From: Pseudomonas aegrilactucae
Lineage (GTDB): Bacteria > Pseudomonadota > Gammaproteobacteria > Pseudomonadales > Pseudomonadaceae
Length of the DNA: 64,000 bases
Reading direction: 5' to 3'
Assembly (NCBI RefSeq): GCF_019168305.1
Contig: NZ_JAHTBI010000045.1
Coordinates: forward strand, 1-64,000
Numbering within the stretch: position 1 is the stretch's first letter; each line of letters opens with the position of its first letter. The notes under the pieces were generated by a model. That model saw nothing but the letters and a program-made list of their open reading frames with translations, was not told the origin of the DNA and did not search any database. Positions 7,731 through 16,555 of this stretch are shown here, piece after piece. Position numbers and translations under genes: made by a program.

Positions 7731-9962
7731 TCAGATACGCCGTGCGGCGTAACGCTTGAGCATGCTCGGCACATCGAGAATCAGCGCGATGCGCCCGTCA
7801 CCGGTAATGGTGGCGCCCGACATGCCCGGGGTGCCCTGCAGCATCTTGCCCAACGGCTTGATGACCACCTCTTCCTGGCCCACCAGTTGGTCGACCACGA
7901 AGCCGATGCGCTGGGTGCCTACCGAAAGGATCACCACGTGGCCTTCGTGCTGCTCTTCATGCGCCGCCGAGCTGACCAGCCAACGCTTGAGGTAGAACAA
8001 CGGCAGGGCCTTGTCCCGTACGATCACCACTTCCTGGCCGTCGACCACGTTGGTGCGCGACAGGTCCAGGTGGAAGATCTCGTTGACGTTGACCAGCGGG
8101 AAGGCGAAGGCCTGGTTGCCGAGCATGACCATCAGGGTGGGCATGATCGCCAGGGTCAACGGCACCTTGATGACGATCTTCGACCCCTGACCCTTGGTCG
8201 AGTAGATATTGATCGAGCCGTTGAGCTGGGAAATCTTGGTCTTTACCACGTCCATGCCCACGCCGCGGCCGGACACGTCGGAGATCTCGGTCTTGGTCGA
8301 GAAACCCGGGGCGAAGATGAGGTTGTAGCATTCGCTGTCGCTCAGGCGATCGGCGGCGTCCTTGTCCATCACGCCGCGCTTGACCGCAATGGCGCGCAAT
8401 ACGTTCGGGTCCATGCCCTTGCCGTCATCGGAGATCGACAGCAGGATGTGGTCGCCTTCCTGTTCGGCGGCCAGGATTACCTTGCCGCTGCGCGCCTTGC
8501 CCGAGGCCTCGCGCTCTTCGGGGGTTTCCACGCCGTGGTCGACCGCGTTGCGCACCAAGTGGACCAACGGGTCGGCCAGGGCCTCGACGAGGTTCTTGTC
8601 CAGGTCGGTCTCTTCGCCCACCAGTTCCAGGTTGATCTCTTTCTTGAGCTGGCGGGCCAGGTCGCGAACCAGTCGCGGGAAGCGTCCGAAGACCTTCTTG
8701 ATCGGCTGCATGCGGGTCTTCATGACCGCGGTCTGCAGGTCGGCGGTGACCACATCCAGGTTCGACACGGCCTTGGACATGGCCTCGTCGCTGCTGTTCA
8801 GGCCCAGGCGCACCAGGCGGTTACGCACCAGCACCAGTTCGCCGACCATGTTCATGATTTCGTCCAGGCGCGCGGTATCGACCCGCACGGTGGTCTCGGC
8901 TTCGCTGGCCGGATGCTTCTCGGCAGGCGCTGCAGCCTGGCGTGCAGGGGCCGCGGCCGCAGCCTTGGCCGGGGCGGGTGCAACCGCAGGCGCCGGTGCA
9001 GGCTTGGCTACCGGCTTGGCTGCAACCGCCGCCGCAGCAGCCGGGGCAGCGGATGCCGGGCTTGCCGTATCGGCGGCGAACTTGCCCTTGCCGTGCAGCT
9101 CGTCAAGCAGCGCTTCGAATTCGTGCTCGGAGATATGATCCCCCGCCGCCGGCGCTGTCGCGGCGGGCGCCGCAGCACCTGGCAACGCATCGGCAGCGAA
9201 TGTGCCCTTGCCATGCAACTGGTCCAGCAGTGCTTCGAATTCGTCGTCGGTGATATCGCCACTGGCAGGCGCCGCACTGGAATCGACTGGCGCAGCCGTC
9301 GCCACGGCGCCAACACCGTCAGGGGCAAACTGCCCCTTGCCGTGCAACTGATCCAGCAGCGACTCGAACTCTGCGTCGGTGATTTCGTCGCTGGCGTTCG
9401 CCTCGACCGCCACCGGCGTCGGCGCCTCGGCCTGGGCCTGGGCCTGGGCCTGGGCAGCATTGAGCGAATCGAGCAGTTGTTCGAACTCGCTGTCGGTGAT
9501 GTCGCCAGAATCGGCTTCGGCCACCGGCTCAGGCTCTGGCGCCACGGCAACAGGCGCCACTTCATCGGCGCCGCCAGGTTCGGCCAGGCGCGCCAGGGCA
9601 GCCAGCAGTTCAGGCGTGGCAGCCGTGATATCGGTACGCTCGCGCACCTGGCCAAACATGCTGTTGACGGTGTCCAGGGCTTCCAGGACCACGTCCATCA
9701 GTTCGGCATCGACACGCCGTTCGCCCTTGCGCAGGATGTCGAAGACGTTCTCGGCGATGTGGCAGCACTCCACCAGCTCATTGAGCTGGAGGAAGCCGGC
9801 GCCCCCTTTTACAGTGTGAAAACCGCGAAAAATTGCATTGAGCAGGTCGGCATCATCCGGGCGGCTTTCCAGCTCGACCAGTTGCTCGGACAGTTGCTCA
9901 AGAATTTCGCCGGCTTCTACCAGGAAATCCTGAAGGATTTCTTCATCGGCGCCGAAGCTCAT
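7731..9962 (-). CDS. cheA: CheA, chemotaxis histidine kinase
   Basis: 743 residues. P1 phosphotransfer domain 1-105 with H49 (RGFHTVKGGAGF). A long Ala/Pro-rich linker, about 130-360, follows. Then come the P3 dimerisation domain (RLDEIMNMVGELVLVRNRL), the P4 kinase with N box HLVRNAVDHG and G boxes DDGKGMD and GRGVGMDVV, and a P5 CheW-like regulatory domain to the end. Instead of a clear P2 domain the linker holds four copies of a short motif of the form D-I-T-D-x-E-F-E-x-L-L-D-x-L, at about 154-169, 192-215, 235-258 and 274-298, three of them followed by HGKG and F-A-x-D. It phosphorylates CheY and CheB. It lies 12 bases after cheZ. Confidence 0.97.
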   Translation of the reverse strand: MSFGADEEILQDFLVEAGEILEQLSEQLVELESRPDDADLLNAIFRGFHTVKGGAGFLQLNELVECCHIAENVFDILRKGERRVDAELMDVVLEALDTVNSMFGQVRERTDITAATPELLAALARLAEPGGADEVAPVAVAPEPEPVAEADSGDITDSEFEQLLDSLNAAQAQAQAQAEAPTPVAVEANASDEITDAEFESLLDQLHGKGQFAPDGVGAVATAAPVDSSAAPASGDITDDEFEALLDQLHGKGTFAADALPGAAAPAATAPAAGDHISEHEFEALLDELHGKGKFAADTASPASAAPAAAAAVAAKPVAKPAPAPAVAPAPAKAAAAAPARQAAAPAEKHPASEAETTVRVDTARLDEIMNMVGELVLVRNRLVRLGLNSSDEAMSKAVSNLDVVTADLQTAVMKTRMQPIKKVFGRFPRLVRDLARQLKKEINLELVGEETDLDKNLVEALADPLVHLVRNAVDHGVETPEEREASGKARSGKVILAAEQEGDHILLSISDDGKGMDPNVLRAIAVKRGVMDKDAADRLSDSECYNLIFAPGFSTKTEISDVSGRGVGMDVVKTKISQLNGSINIYSTKGQGSKIVIKVPLTLAIMPTLMVMLGNQAFAFPLVNVNEIFHLDLSRTNVVDGQEVVIVRDKALPLFYLKRWLVSSAAHEEQHEGHVVILSVGTQRIGFVVDQLVGQEEVVIKPLGKMLQGTPGMSGATITGDGRIALILDVPSMLKRYAARRI
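9429..9455. repeat. Hexanucleotide microsatellite GGCCTG x4.5 inside cheA
   Basis: Four and a half tandem copies of GGCCTG, encoding alternating Ala and Gln in the CheA linker at about residues 169-178, between linker motifs 1 and 2. As the unit is six bases, gains or losses stay in frame and would only alter linker length. Confidence 0.8.
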
Positions 9963-9974
9963 TAAACGTGCTCC

Positions 9975-10763
9975 CTAAAAACCCAGGCTGGACAACAGAT
10001 CGTCGACATCGTCCTGACCGGACACAACGTCTTCACGTTTATCGGCATGAATCTGTGGACCTTCACCCCGAGTCGGATGTTTTTCTTGATCTTTTTCAGC
10101 ACGCAGCTGGTCGTGGTCATGTTCGATACCGGCAAACCGGTCGACCTGACTCGCCATCAATACGAGCTTGAGCAGATTGCTTTCTACTTCGGTGACCAAT
10201 GCCGTGACGCGCTTGATCACCTGGCCGGTCAGGTCTTGGTAGTCCTGGGCCAGAAGAATATCGTTGAGGTGCCCGGCGACCTTGCGGTTGCCTTCAGCAC
10301 TGTGCGTCAGAAAACCGTCTACACGCTTGGCCAGCTCGCGAAACTCCGCTGCAGACACTTCACGCCGCATGAAACGCTGCCAGTCAACGCTCAGGCTGGC
10401 CGCCTCGGCGCCCAGTTCGTTGAGCACCGGCGTGCTTTCCTCGACCAGGTCCATGGTGCGGTTGGCAGCGCCCTCGGTGAGCCTGACCACATAGGACAAG
10501 CGCTCGGTGGCATCGGTAATCTGCGAGACTTCCTCGGCCTGCGGCATGTGCGGGTCGATCTGGAAGCTGACGATCGCACTGTGCAGCTCGCGGGTCAGCT
10601 TGCCCACTTCCTGATACAGGCCAAGATCACGGGTCTGGTTCAGCTGATGGATCAGTTGCACCGCGTCGCCGAATCGGCCTTTTTCAAGGCTGCTGACCAG
10701 CTCCTGGGCATGTTTCTTCAGTGTCGACTCGAAGTCGTCCAAAGATGATTTTTTTTGCTCCAT
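9975..10763 (-). CDS. cheZ: CheZ, CheY-P phosphatase
   Basis: 262 residues. Mostly helical, with the catalytic segment QDYQDLTGQVIKR; Q176 corresponds to the essential glutamine of E. coli CheZ. The C-terminal peptide DDVDDLLSSLGF is the conserved CheY-tethering helix, connected by a charged flexible linker (about 215-245). It accelerates dephosphorylation of CheY-P and so resets motor bias. It sits 19 bases after cheY and 12 before cheA. Near its 3' end (10039-10065) the sequence resembles a sigma-28 promoter reading toward cheA. Confidence 0.97.
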   Translation of the reverse strand: MEQKKSSLDDFESTLKKHAQELVSSLEKGRFGDAVQLIHQLNQTRDLGLYQEVGKLTRELHSAIVSFQIDPHMPQAEEVSQITDATERLSYVVRLTEGAANRTMDLVEESTPVLNELGAEAASLSVDWQRFMRREVSAAEFRELAKRVDGFLTHSAEGNRKVAGHLNDILLAQDYQDLTGQVIKRVTALVTEVESNLLKLVLMASQVDRFAGIEHDHDQLRAEKDQEKHPTRGEGPQIHADKREDVVSGQDDVDDLLSSLGF

Positions 10764-10782
10764 AGCGCCCCCGTGGCGTACC

Positions 10783-11157
10783 TCAGCTATTGACGCGCTC
10801 GAAGATCTTTTCGATCTTTTCTTTCAGCACCTGGGCGGTGAACGGCTTGACCACATAGCCGTTGACGCCGGCCTGGGCCGCTTCGATGATCTGTTCGCGT
10901 TTGGCTTCGGCAGTCACCATCAGCACCGGCAGGTGCTTGAGGCGCTCATCGGCACGCACTTTGCGCAGCAAATCGATACCGGACATGCCTGGCATGTTCC
11001 AGTCGGTCACCAGGAAATCGAAGTGGCCGCTTTCGAGCATCGGCAACGCCGTGGTGCCATCGTCGGCTTCCTGAGTGTTGGTGAAGCCCAGATCACGCAG
11101 CAAGTTCTTGATGATCCGCCGCATCGTCGAAAAATCGTCGACGATGAGGATTTTCAT
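10783..11157 (-). CDS. cheY: CheY, chemotaxis response regulator
   Basis: 124 residues from the ATG at 11157, the usual CheY length. Single receiver domain with D7/D8, phosphoacceptor D52 (VTDWNMPG), the conserved T of MVTAEAK and K of VVKPF. Binds FliM and FliN when phosphorylated to reverse the motor. A strong ribosome binding site (GGAGG) lies five bases before an in-frame TTG at 11169 but 17 bases before the ATG, so translation may really start at the TTG and add MNKD. The upstream 93-base gap from fliA holds a 20-bp palindrome. Confidence 0.96.
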   Translation of the reverse strand: MKILIVDDFSTMRRIIKNLLRDLGFTNTQEADDGTTALPMLESGHFDFLVTDWNMPGMSGIDLLRKVRADERLKHLPVLMVTAEAKREQIIEAAQAGVNGYVVKPFTAQVLKEKIEKIFERVNS

Positions 11158-11192
11158 GTCTTTGTTCAATTAGACCTCCAAGCAGTCTTTAA

Positions 11193-11212
11193 CGCGTTCA
11201 GCGCTGAACGCG
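11193..11212. repeat. 20-bp perfect palindrome between fliA and cheY
   Basis: CGCGTTCAGCGCTGAACGCG reads the same on both strands. It lies 51 bases after the fliA stop and about 35 bases before cheY. With no spacer at the centre it is a poor RNA hairpin unless the central bases form the loop, and only a weak TTAAAG tract follows. It may be a transcription-factor operator or an mRNA stabilising or attenuating stem. Confidence 0.7.
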
Positions 11213-11262
11213 CATTCAATCAATTCGGGCACTACATTTTCACGACTGCATCGAACGGCTGC

Positions 11263-12003
11263 TCAACGCGCCCGCCATTCCACCAGGCGACCACGCAAAC
11301 GTGCCGCGCATTGGCTGTGCAACTGGCTGACACGCGACTCGCTGACCCCCAGCACCTCGCCGATTTCCTTGAGGTTCAGCTCTTCGTCGTAGTACAGCGC
11401 CAACACCAGGCGCTCGCGTTCGGGCAGGTTGGCGATCGCATCCGCCAAGGCCGCCTGAAAGCGCTCGTCTTCCAGATCGCGCGAAGGCTCGAGCTGGGCA
11501 CTGGCACCGTCCTCGTGCAGCCCTTCATGTTCGCCGTCCTGCAGCAGGTCGTCGAAACTGAACAGGCGGCTGCCCAAGGTATCGTTCAAAATCCCGTAAT
11601 AATCATCGAGACTCAATTGAAGTTCGGCAGCAACCTCGTGATCTTTAGCGTCACGACCGGTTTTTGCTTCAATCGCACGAATCGCGTCGCTGACCATGCG
11701 GGTATTGCGGTGTACCGAACGCGGCGCCCAATCGCCCTTGCGCACCTCGTCGAGCATGGCGCCACGGATGCGAATGCCGGCGTAGGTCTCGAAACTGGCA
11801 CCCTTGCTCGCGTCGTACTTGTTGGAGACTTCAAGCAGGCCGATCATGCCGGCCTGGATCAGGTCTTCCACCTGCACACTGGCCGGCAGACGCGCCAGCA
11901 GGTGGTAGGCGATGCGCTTGACCAACGGCGCGTAACGCTCGATCAGTTCATATTGCGCGTCACGCGAAGCCTTGCTGTACATCCGATACCCGCTCGCACT
12001 CAT
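11263..12003 (-). CDS. fliA: FliA, flagellar sigma-28 factor
   Basis: 246 residues. Sigma regions 2 (YAPLVKRIAYHLLARLPASVQVEDLIQAGMIGL, YDASKGASFETYAGIRIRGAMLDEVR), 3 and 4 (LKEIGEVLGVSESRVSQLHSQ) are all present, in the group 3 sigma layout. It directs RNA polymerase to late flagellar promoters such as fliC at 40021-40047. Its start overlaps the fleN stop by four bases (ATGA). Its anti-sigma factor flgM is not in the window. Confidence 0.97.
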   Translation of the reverse strand: MSASGYRMYSKASRDAQYELIERYAPLVKRIAYHLLARLPASVQVEDLIQAGMIGLLEVSNKYDASKGASFETYAGIRIRGAMLDEVRKGDWAPRSVHRNTRMVSDAIRAIEAKTGRDAKDHEVAAELQLSLDDYYGILNDTLGSRLFSFDDLLQDGEHEGLHEDGASAQLEPSRDLEDERFQAALADAIANLPERERLVLALYYDEELNLKEIGEVLGVSESRVSQLHSQCAARLRGRLVEWRAR

Positions 12004-12833
12004 AGCACTGGTCCCGCACTGGTCGGCTGCACCAACCGCTCGACGAAGAACTCCAGGTGCCCGCGTGGGTTGGCAGGCAGCGGCCAGCTATCGACCTTCT
12101 GAGCAATGGCCTTGAACGCCAGCGCGCACTTGGAACGCGGAAAGGCTTCGTAGACAGCTCGCTGCTTCTGCACGGCCTTGCGGACACATTCGTCGTAGGG
12201 CACAGCACCGACGTATTGTAGGGCGACATCGAGGAAGCGATCCGTGACCTTGGTCAACTTGGCGAACAGATTGCGACCCTCCTGAGGGCTTTGTGCCATG
12301 TTCGCCAGCACACGGAAGCGGTTCATGCCGTAGTCACGGTTAAGCAACTTGATCAGCGCGTAGGCATCGGTGATCGAGGTGGGCTCATCGCACACCACCA
12401 GCAACACTTCCTGGGCCGCGCGAACGAAACTGACTACCGAATCACCAATACCCGCAGCCGTGTCTATCACCAGCACGTCGAGGTTGTCGCCGATCTCACT
12501 GAACGCCTGGATCAGCCCGGCATGCTGCGCGGGGGCCAGGTGCACCATGCTCTGCGTACCGGACGCGGCGGGCACGATACGCACCCCGTACGGCCCCGGC
12601 AGCAGCACGTCACGCAGTTCGCAACGCCCCTCGATGACATCGGCCAGGGTGCGCTTGGGGGTCAGACCGAGCAGGACGTCGACATTGGCCAGGCCCAGGT
12701 CGGCGTCCAGCAGCATGACGCGACGGCCAAGCTCGGCCAGTGCCAATGACAAGTTCACTGACACGTTGGTCTTGCCGACGCCACCTTTGCCGCCGGTCAC
12801 GGCGATCACCTGTACGGGATGCATGCTGCCCAT
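12000..12833 (-). CDS. fleN: FleN (FlhG), flagellar number regulator ATPase
   Basis: 277 residues. MinD/ParA-type ATPase with deviant Walker A GGKGGVGKTNVSVNL at about 14-28, Walker A' VMLLDADLGLANVDVLLG, and Walker B LDVLVIDTAAGIG. In Pseudomonas FleN binds FleQ and limits the number of polar flagella, acting opposite to FlhF. It lies downstream of flhF after a 119-base gap and overlaps fliA by four bases. The gap holds no clear terminator or promoter. Confidence 0.96.
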   Translation of the reverse strand: MGSMHPVQVIAVTGGKGGVGKTNVSVNLSLALAELGRRVMLLDADLGLANVDVLLGLTPKRTLADVIEGRCELRDVLLPGPYGVRIVPAASGTQSMVHLAPAQHAGLIQAFSEIGDNLDVLVIDTAAGIGDSVVSFVRAAQEVLLVVCDEPTSITDAYALIKLLNRDYGMNRFRVLANMAQSPQEGRNLFAKLTKVTDRFLDVALQYVGAVPYDECVRKAVQKQRAVYEAFPRSKCALAFKAIAQKVDSWPLPANPRGHLEFFVERLVQPTSAGPVL

Positions 12834-12952
12834 GTTTGTTCTTTACCTTGTCTTACTTAGACCGAGGCCACATGACTGGCTGCGCTTTCAACACCTGAAA
12901 AATGCCTGGCAGACCATTGATGTAGGTACTTTGCAACGGATACATATTTACC

Positions 12953-14263
12953 TCAGCCGACACGCTTGCCGTCACTGTGGTAGAGATCAGCGAACATGTC
13001 GGCCATGGCCTCTTCGCTCGGATCGTCCTGCATTTGCACACTCACCGCGCGACTCACCAGCTGGTGTCGGCGTGGCAGGTGCAGGTCGTCAGGAATGCGC
13101 GGGCCATCAGTGAGATACGCCACCGGCAATTCGTGACTGATGGCCAGGCTCAATACTTCACCAAGGCTGGCGGTTTCATCGAGTTTGGTCAGGATGCAGC
13201 CGGCCAGGCCACAGCGCTTGTAGCTGTGGTAGGCAGCGGTGAGCACCTGCTTCTGGCTGGTGGTGGCCAGCACCAGGTAGTTCTTGGCCTGTATGCCGCG
13301 ACCAGCCAGGGTTTCGAGCTGCATGCGCAGCGCCGGGTCGCTGGCCTGCAGGCCGGCGGTGTCGATCAGCACCACGCGCTTGCGCAGCAGCGGGTCGAGG
13401 GCCTGGGCCAGCGACTGGCCTGGGTCGACGTGGGTCACCGATACGTTCAGGATGCGCCCCAGGGTCTTGAGTTGCTCCTGGGCACCGATGCGGAAGCTGT
13501 CCATGCTCACCAGCGCGATGTTCTGCGCGCCGTACTTGAGCACATAACGCGCCGCCAGCTTGGCCAGGGTGGTGGTCTTGCCCATGCCGGCAGGGCCGAC
13601 CATGGCAATCACGCCCCCCTCTTCGATCGGCTCGATCTCAGGCACCTGGATCATGCGCGCCAGGTGTGCCAGCAACATGCGCCAGGCCTGACGCGGCTCT
13701 TCGATGTCAGCGGTGAGGCCCAGCACTTCACGTGCCAGCGGCCCCGCCACGCCAATGCGCTGCAGACGACGCCAGAGGTTGGCCTGCTGCGGCTTGCTGC
13801 CTTGCAGTTGCGTCCAGGCCAGCGAGCCGAGTTGAACCTCGAGCAATTCGCGCAACCCCGACAACTCCGAGCGCATGGAGTCGAACAGACGCTGATCGAC
13901 CGGCGCGGGGGCCGCGGCCTGAGGGCGCAATGGCGCCTCCAGCTGCGGCTCTACCAGCGGCTCGGAGGCTGTCAGCGGCAGGCCGGCGAACAACTGGCGG
14001 TTGCCCTCCTCGCCTTCCACGCGACTGCTCAGTTCGGCCTGGGCGGTGACGATGCGCGACTGGGTCTTGCGCAGCTCGTCCTCAAGCTCGACATTCGGCA
14101 CCCGTGGCGCCAGCGCGGACAGCTTGTAGTCCAGCGCAGCCGTCAGCTCGACACCGCCAGCAATCCGTCGGTTGCCGATGATGGCGGCTTCGGCCCCCAG
14201 CTCATCACGAACCAGCTTCATGGCCTGACGCATATCGGCTGCGAAAAAACGCTTAACTTGCAT
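12953..14263 (-). CDS. flhF: FlhF, SRP-type GTPase for polar flagellar placement
   Basis: 436 residues. An N-terminal B domain (MQVKRFFAADMRQAMKLVRDELG) and a variable, Pro/Ala-rich stretch are followed by N and G domains of the signal-recognition-particle GTPase type. Motifs: G1 GPAGMGKTTTLAKL, the G3-like VLIDTAG and the G4-like TKLDE. It marks the pole for MS-ring assembly and is counteracted by FleN. It starts 11 bases after flhA, with which it is probably cotranscribed. Confidence 0.96.
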   Translation of the reverse strand: MQVKRFFAADMRQAMKLVRDELGAEAAIIGNRRIAGGVELTAALDYKLSALAPRVPNVELEDELRKTQSRIVTAQAELSSRVEGEEGNRQLFAGLPLTASEPLVEPQLEAPLRPQAAAPAPVDQRLFDSMRSELSGLRELLEVQLGSLAWTQLQGSKPQQANLWRRLQRIGVAGPLAREVLGLTADIEEPRQAWRMLLAHLARMIQVPEIEPIEEGGVIAMVGPAGMGKTTTLAKLAARYVLKYGAQNIALVSMDSFRIGAQEQLKTLGRILNVSVTHVDPGQSLAQALDPLLRKRVVLIDTAGLQASDPALRMQLETLAGRGIQAKNYLVLATTSQKQVLTAAYHSYKRCGLAGCILTKLDETASLGEVLSLAISHELPVAYLTDGPRIPDDLHLPRRHQLVSRAVSVQMQDDPSEEAMADMFADLYHSDGKRVG

Positions 14264-14274
14264 ATCCCACTACC

Positions 14275-16404
14275 TCAGCCGTTGGGGCCTACTGTGGCAA
14301 CGATGGTAACTTGCTTGTTGTCAGGTATTTCCTGATACGCCAAAACATGCAAATTCGGTACAGCCAGGCGGCCAAAACGCGACAGCATCTGCCGAACGGG
14401 TCCTGCGACCAGCAGGATTGCCGGTTGCCCTTGCATCTCCTGACGCTGGGCAGCCTCGATCAACGAACGCTGAAGCTTTTCAGCCATGCTCGGCTCAAGA
14501 AGAACACCATCTTCCTGACCCTGCCCGGCCCTTTGCAAACTATTGAGCAAAATCTGTTCCAACCTTGGCTCAAGGGTGATCACAGGCAGCTCCGACTCAG
14601 TTCCTACAATGCTTTGCACGATTGCACGGCACAATCCGACGCGCACCGACGCCACCAGCGCGGCGGTATCTTGACTCTTGCCGGCATTGTTGGCGATGGC
14701 TTCGGCGATGGTACGAATGTCGCGCACCGGCACCTGCTCGGCGAGCAGCGCCTGCAGCACCTTGAGCAGCCCCGACAGTGGCAGCACGCCGGGCACCAGT
14801 TCCTCGGCAAGCTTTGGCGAGCCCTTGGCCAGCACCTGCAGCAGTTGCTGGACCTCTTCGTGACCGATCAGCTCATGACAATGCTTGTACAGAATCTGGT
14901 TGAGGTGGGTCGCGACCACCGTGCTGGCGTCTACCACGGTGTAGCCGAGCGATTGCGCCTGGCTACGCTGGCCGACATCGATCCACACCGCTTCCAGGCC
15001 AAAGGCCGGGTCCTTGGCGGCAATGCCGTTGAGGCTGCCGAACACCTGGCCGGGGTTGATCGCAAGCTCGCGGTCGGGGTAGATCTCGGCCTCGGCCAGG
15101 ATCACGCCCATGAGGGTCAGGCGGTAGGCACTGGGGGCCAGGTCGAGGTTGTCACGGATGTGCACCGTCGGCATCAGGAAACCCAGGTCCTGGGAGAGCT
15201 TCTTGCGCACCCCCTTGATCCGTGCCAGCAATTGCCCGCCCTGGTTGCGATCGACCAGCGGGATCAGCCGGTAACCGACCTCCAGGCCGATCATGTCGAT
15301 CGGGGTAACGTCGTCCCAGCCCAGCTCCTTGGTCTCCTGGGCACGCTGCGGCGACGGCAGCAGGTCCTGCTGACGCTGCACTTCCTGCTGCGCCTTGACC
15401 TTGACCTGATGCTGCTTGCGCCACACCAGGTAGGCGCCACCGGCGGCCAGAAGGCCCAGGCTGAGAAACGCCACGTGCGGCATGCCGGGCACCAGGCCCA
15501 TCACGATCATGATGCCGCCAGACACCGCCAGCGCCTTGGGCGAATCGAACATCTGCCGGTTGATCTGCTTGCCCATCTCCTCGGAGCCCGAGGCACGGGT
15601 CACCATGATCGCGGCCGCAGTGGAAAGCAGCAGTGATGGCAATTGCGCCACCAAACCGTCACCGATGGTCAGCAGCGCGTAGACCCGGCCGGCATCACCA
15701 AAGGTCATGCCGTGCTGGAAGATACCTACGGCCATGCCGCCGATCAGGTTGATGAACAGGATCAGCAGGCCGGCGATGGCATCACCGCGCACGAACTTGC
15801 TGGCACCGTCCATGGAACCGTAGAACTCGGCTTCCTGGGCCACCTCGGTACGCCGCGCCTTGGCCTGGGCCTGATCGATCAGGCCGGCGTTGAGGTCGGC
15901 GTCGATGGCCATCTGCTTGCCGGGCATGGCGTCGAGGGTGAATCGCGCACTCACTTCGGAGATACGCCCGGCACCCTTGGTGACCACCACGAAGTTGATG
16001 ATCATGAGGATCGCGAAGACCACGATACCCACCACGTAGTTGCCGCCGATCACCACCTCGCCAAAGGCCTGGATCACCTTGCCCGCGGCCTCGTGGCCAT
16101 CATGACCGTGGAGCATCACCACACGCGTGGAGGCCACGTTCAGCGCCAGACGCAGCAGCGTGGCCACCAGCAGGATGGTCGGGAACACGGCGAAGTCCAG
16201 CGGCCGCAAGGCGTACACGCACACCAGCAGGACCACGATGGACAGGGCGATGTTGAACGTGAAGAACACGTCGAGCAGGAACGGCGGGATCGGCAACATC
16301 ATCATTGCCAACATAATCAGCAGCAGCAGCGGCACCCCCAGGTTGCCCCGGCCGAGCCCGGACAGGTTGCTACGGGCGCTGTTGATTAACTGAGAGCGAT
16401 CCAC
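14275..16404 (-). CDS. flhA: FlhA, flagellar export gate protein
   Basis: 709 residues, starting with GTG at 16404. The N-terminal half carries about eight membrane helices (about 25-330), including the FHIPEP signature around GRISEVSARFTLDAMPGKQMAIDADLNAG. The C-terminal cytoplasmic domain (about 370-700) forms the nonameric ring that receives chaperone-substrate complexes. It leads its transcription unit, with a sigma-54-type site at 16475-16460 about 56 bases before the start codon. Confidence 0.97.
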   Translation of the reverse strand: MDRSQLINSARSNLSGLGRGNLGVPLLLLIMLAMMMLPIPPFLLDVFFTFNIALSIVVLLVCVYALRPLDFAVFPTILLVATLLRLALNVASTRVVMLHGHDGHEAAGKVIQAFGEVVIGGNYVVGIVVFAILMIINFVVVTKGAGRISEVSARFTLDAMPGKQMAIDADLNAGLIDQAQAKARRTEVAQEAEFYGSMDGASKFVRGDAIAGLLILFINLIGGMAVGIFQHGMTFGDAGRVYALLTIGDGLVAQLPSLLLSTAAAIMVTRASGSEEMGKQINRQMFDSPKALAVSGGIMIVMGLVPGMPHVAFLSLGLLAAGGAYLVWRKQHQVKVKAQQEVQRQQDLLPSPQRAQETKELGWDDVTPIDMIGLEVGYRLIPLVDRNQGGQLLARIKGVRKKLSQDLGFLMPTVHIRDNLDLAPSAYRLTLMGVILAEAEIYPDRELAINPGQVFGSLNGIAAKDPAFGLEAVWIDVGQRSQAQSLGYTVVDASTVVATHLNQILYKHCHELIGHEEVQQLLQVLAKGSPKLAEELVPGVLPLSGLLKVLQALLAEQVPVRDIRTIAEAIANNAGKSQDTAALVASVRVGLCRAIVQSIVGTESELPVITLEPRLEQILLNSLQRAGQGQEDGVLLEPSMAEKLQRSLIEAAQRQEMQGQPAILLVAGPVRQMLSRFGRLAVPNLHVLAYQEIPDNKQVTIVATVGPNG

Positions 16405-16459
16405 CGGTATTCCTCTTCAAGCAAACTTTTGACGCCATGCGGGCGCTTGGCGCTGCTAT

Positions 16460-16475
16460 TGCAAGAAGCTTTCCA
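16460..16475 (-). promoter_or_regulatory. Sigma-54 promoter for flhA
   Basis: TGGAAAGCTTCTTGCA on the minus strand: GG and GC elements with exact 10-base separation as in TGGCAC-N5-TTGCW, but AAA in place of CAC. The following 55 bases would be the leader. FleQ-dependent sigma-54 promoters upstream of flhA are known in Pseudomonas. Confidence 0.7.
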
Positions 16476-16496
16476 ACTTTGGATACGTGGCCATGC

Positions 16497-16523
16497 GTTC
16501 GCCGGCAAGGCCGGCTCCTGCAG
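16497..16523 (+). repeat. REP element (P. putida type)
   Basis: GTTCGCCGGCAAGGCCGGCT followed by CCTGCAG: an imperfect palindrome CGCCGGC-AAG-GCCGG with the conserved CTCCTGCAG tail, as in REP sequences of the P. putida group. It lies between the flhB stop and the flhA promoter and may stabilise or terminate the fliK-flhB transcript. Confidence 0.8.
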
Positions 16524-16555
16524 AGGGGGGGGCACCGGCGCAGGCGGCCAGGCGA

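Noticed and set aside
7713-9965. Plus-strand open frame of 750 codons opposite cheA
   Set aside because: It is an exact shadow of cheA. Composition is unusual for a protein (long Gly/Arg/His runs) and the minus strand encodes clear CheA domains.
12834-12952. Possible small gene or promoter between flhF and fleN
   Set aside because: A 62-codon frame crosses the gap but lies mostly inside flhF in another frame. No promoter or terminator elements were recognisable.
12977-14335. Plus-strand open frame of 452 codons opposite flhF
   Set aside because: Antisense shadow of a well-defined GTPase gene; no domain and no start signals.
16525-16532. Run of eight G residues near the REP element, a possible phase-variable tract
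   Set aside because: It is intergenic, after the flhB stop and away from the flhA promoter elements, so slippage would have no visible effect.
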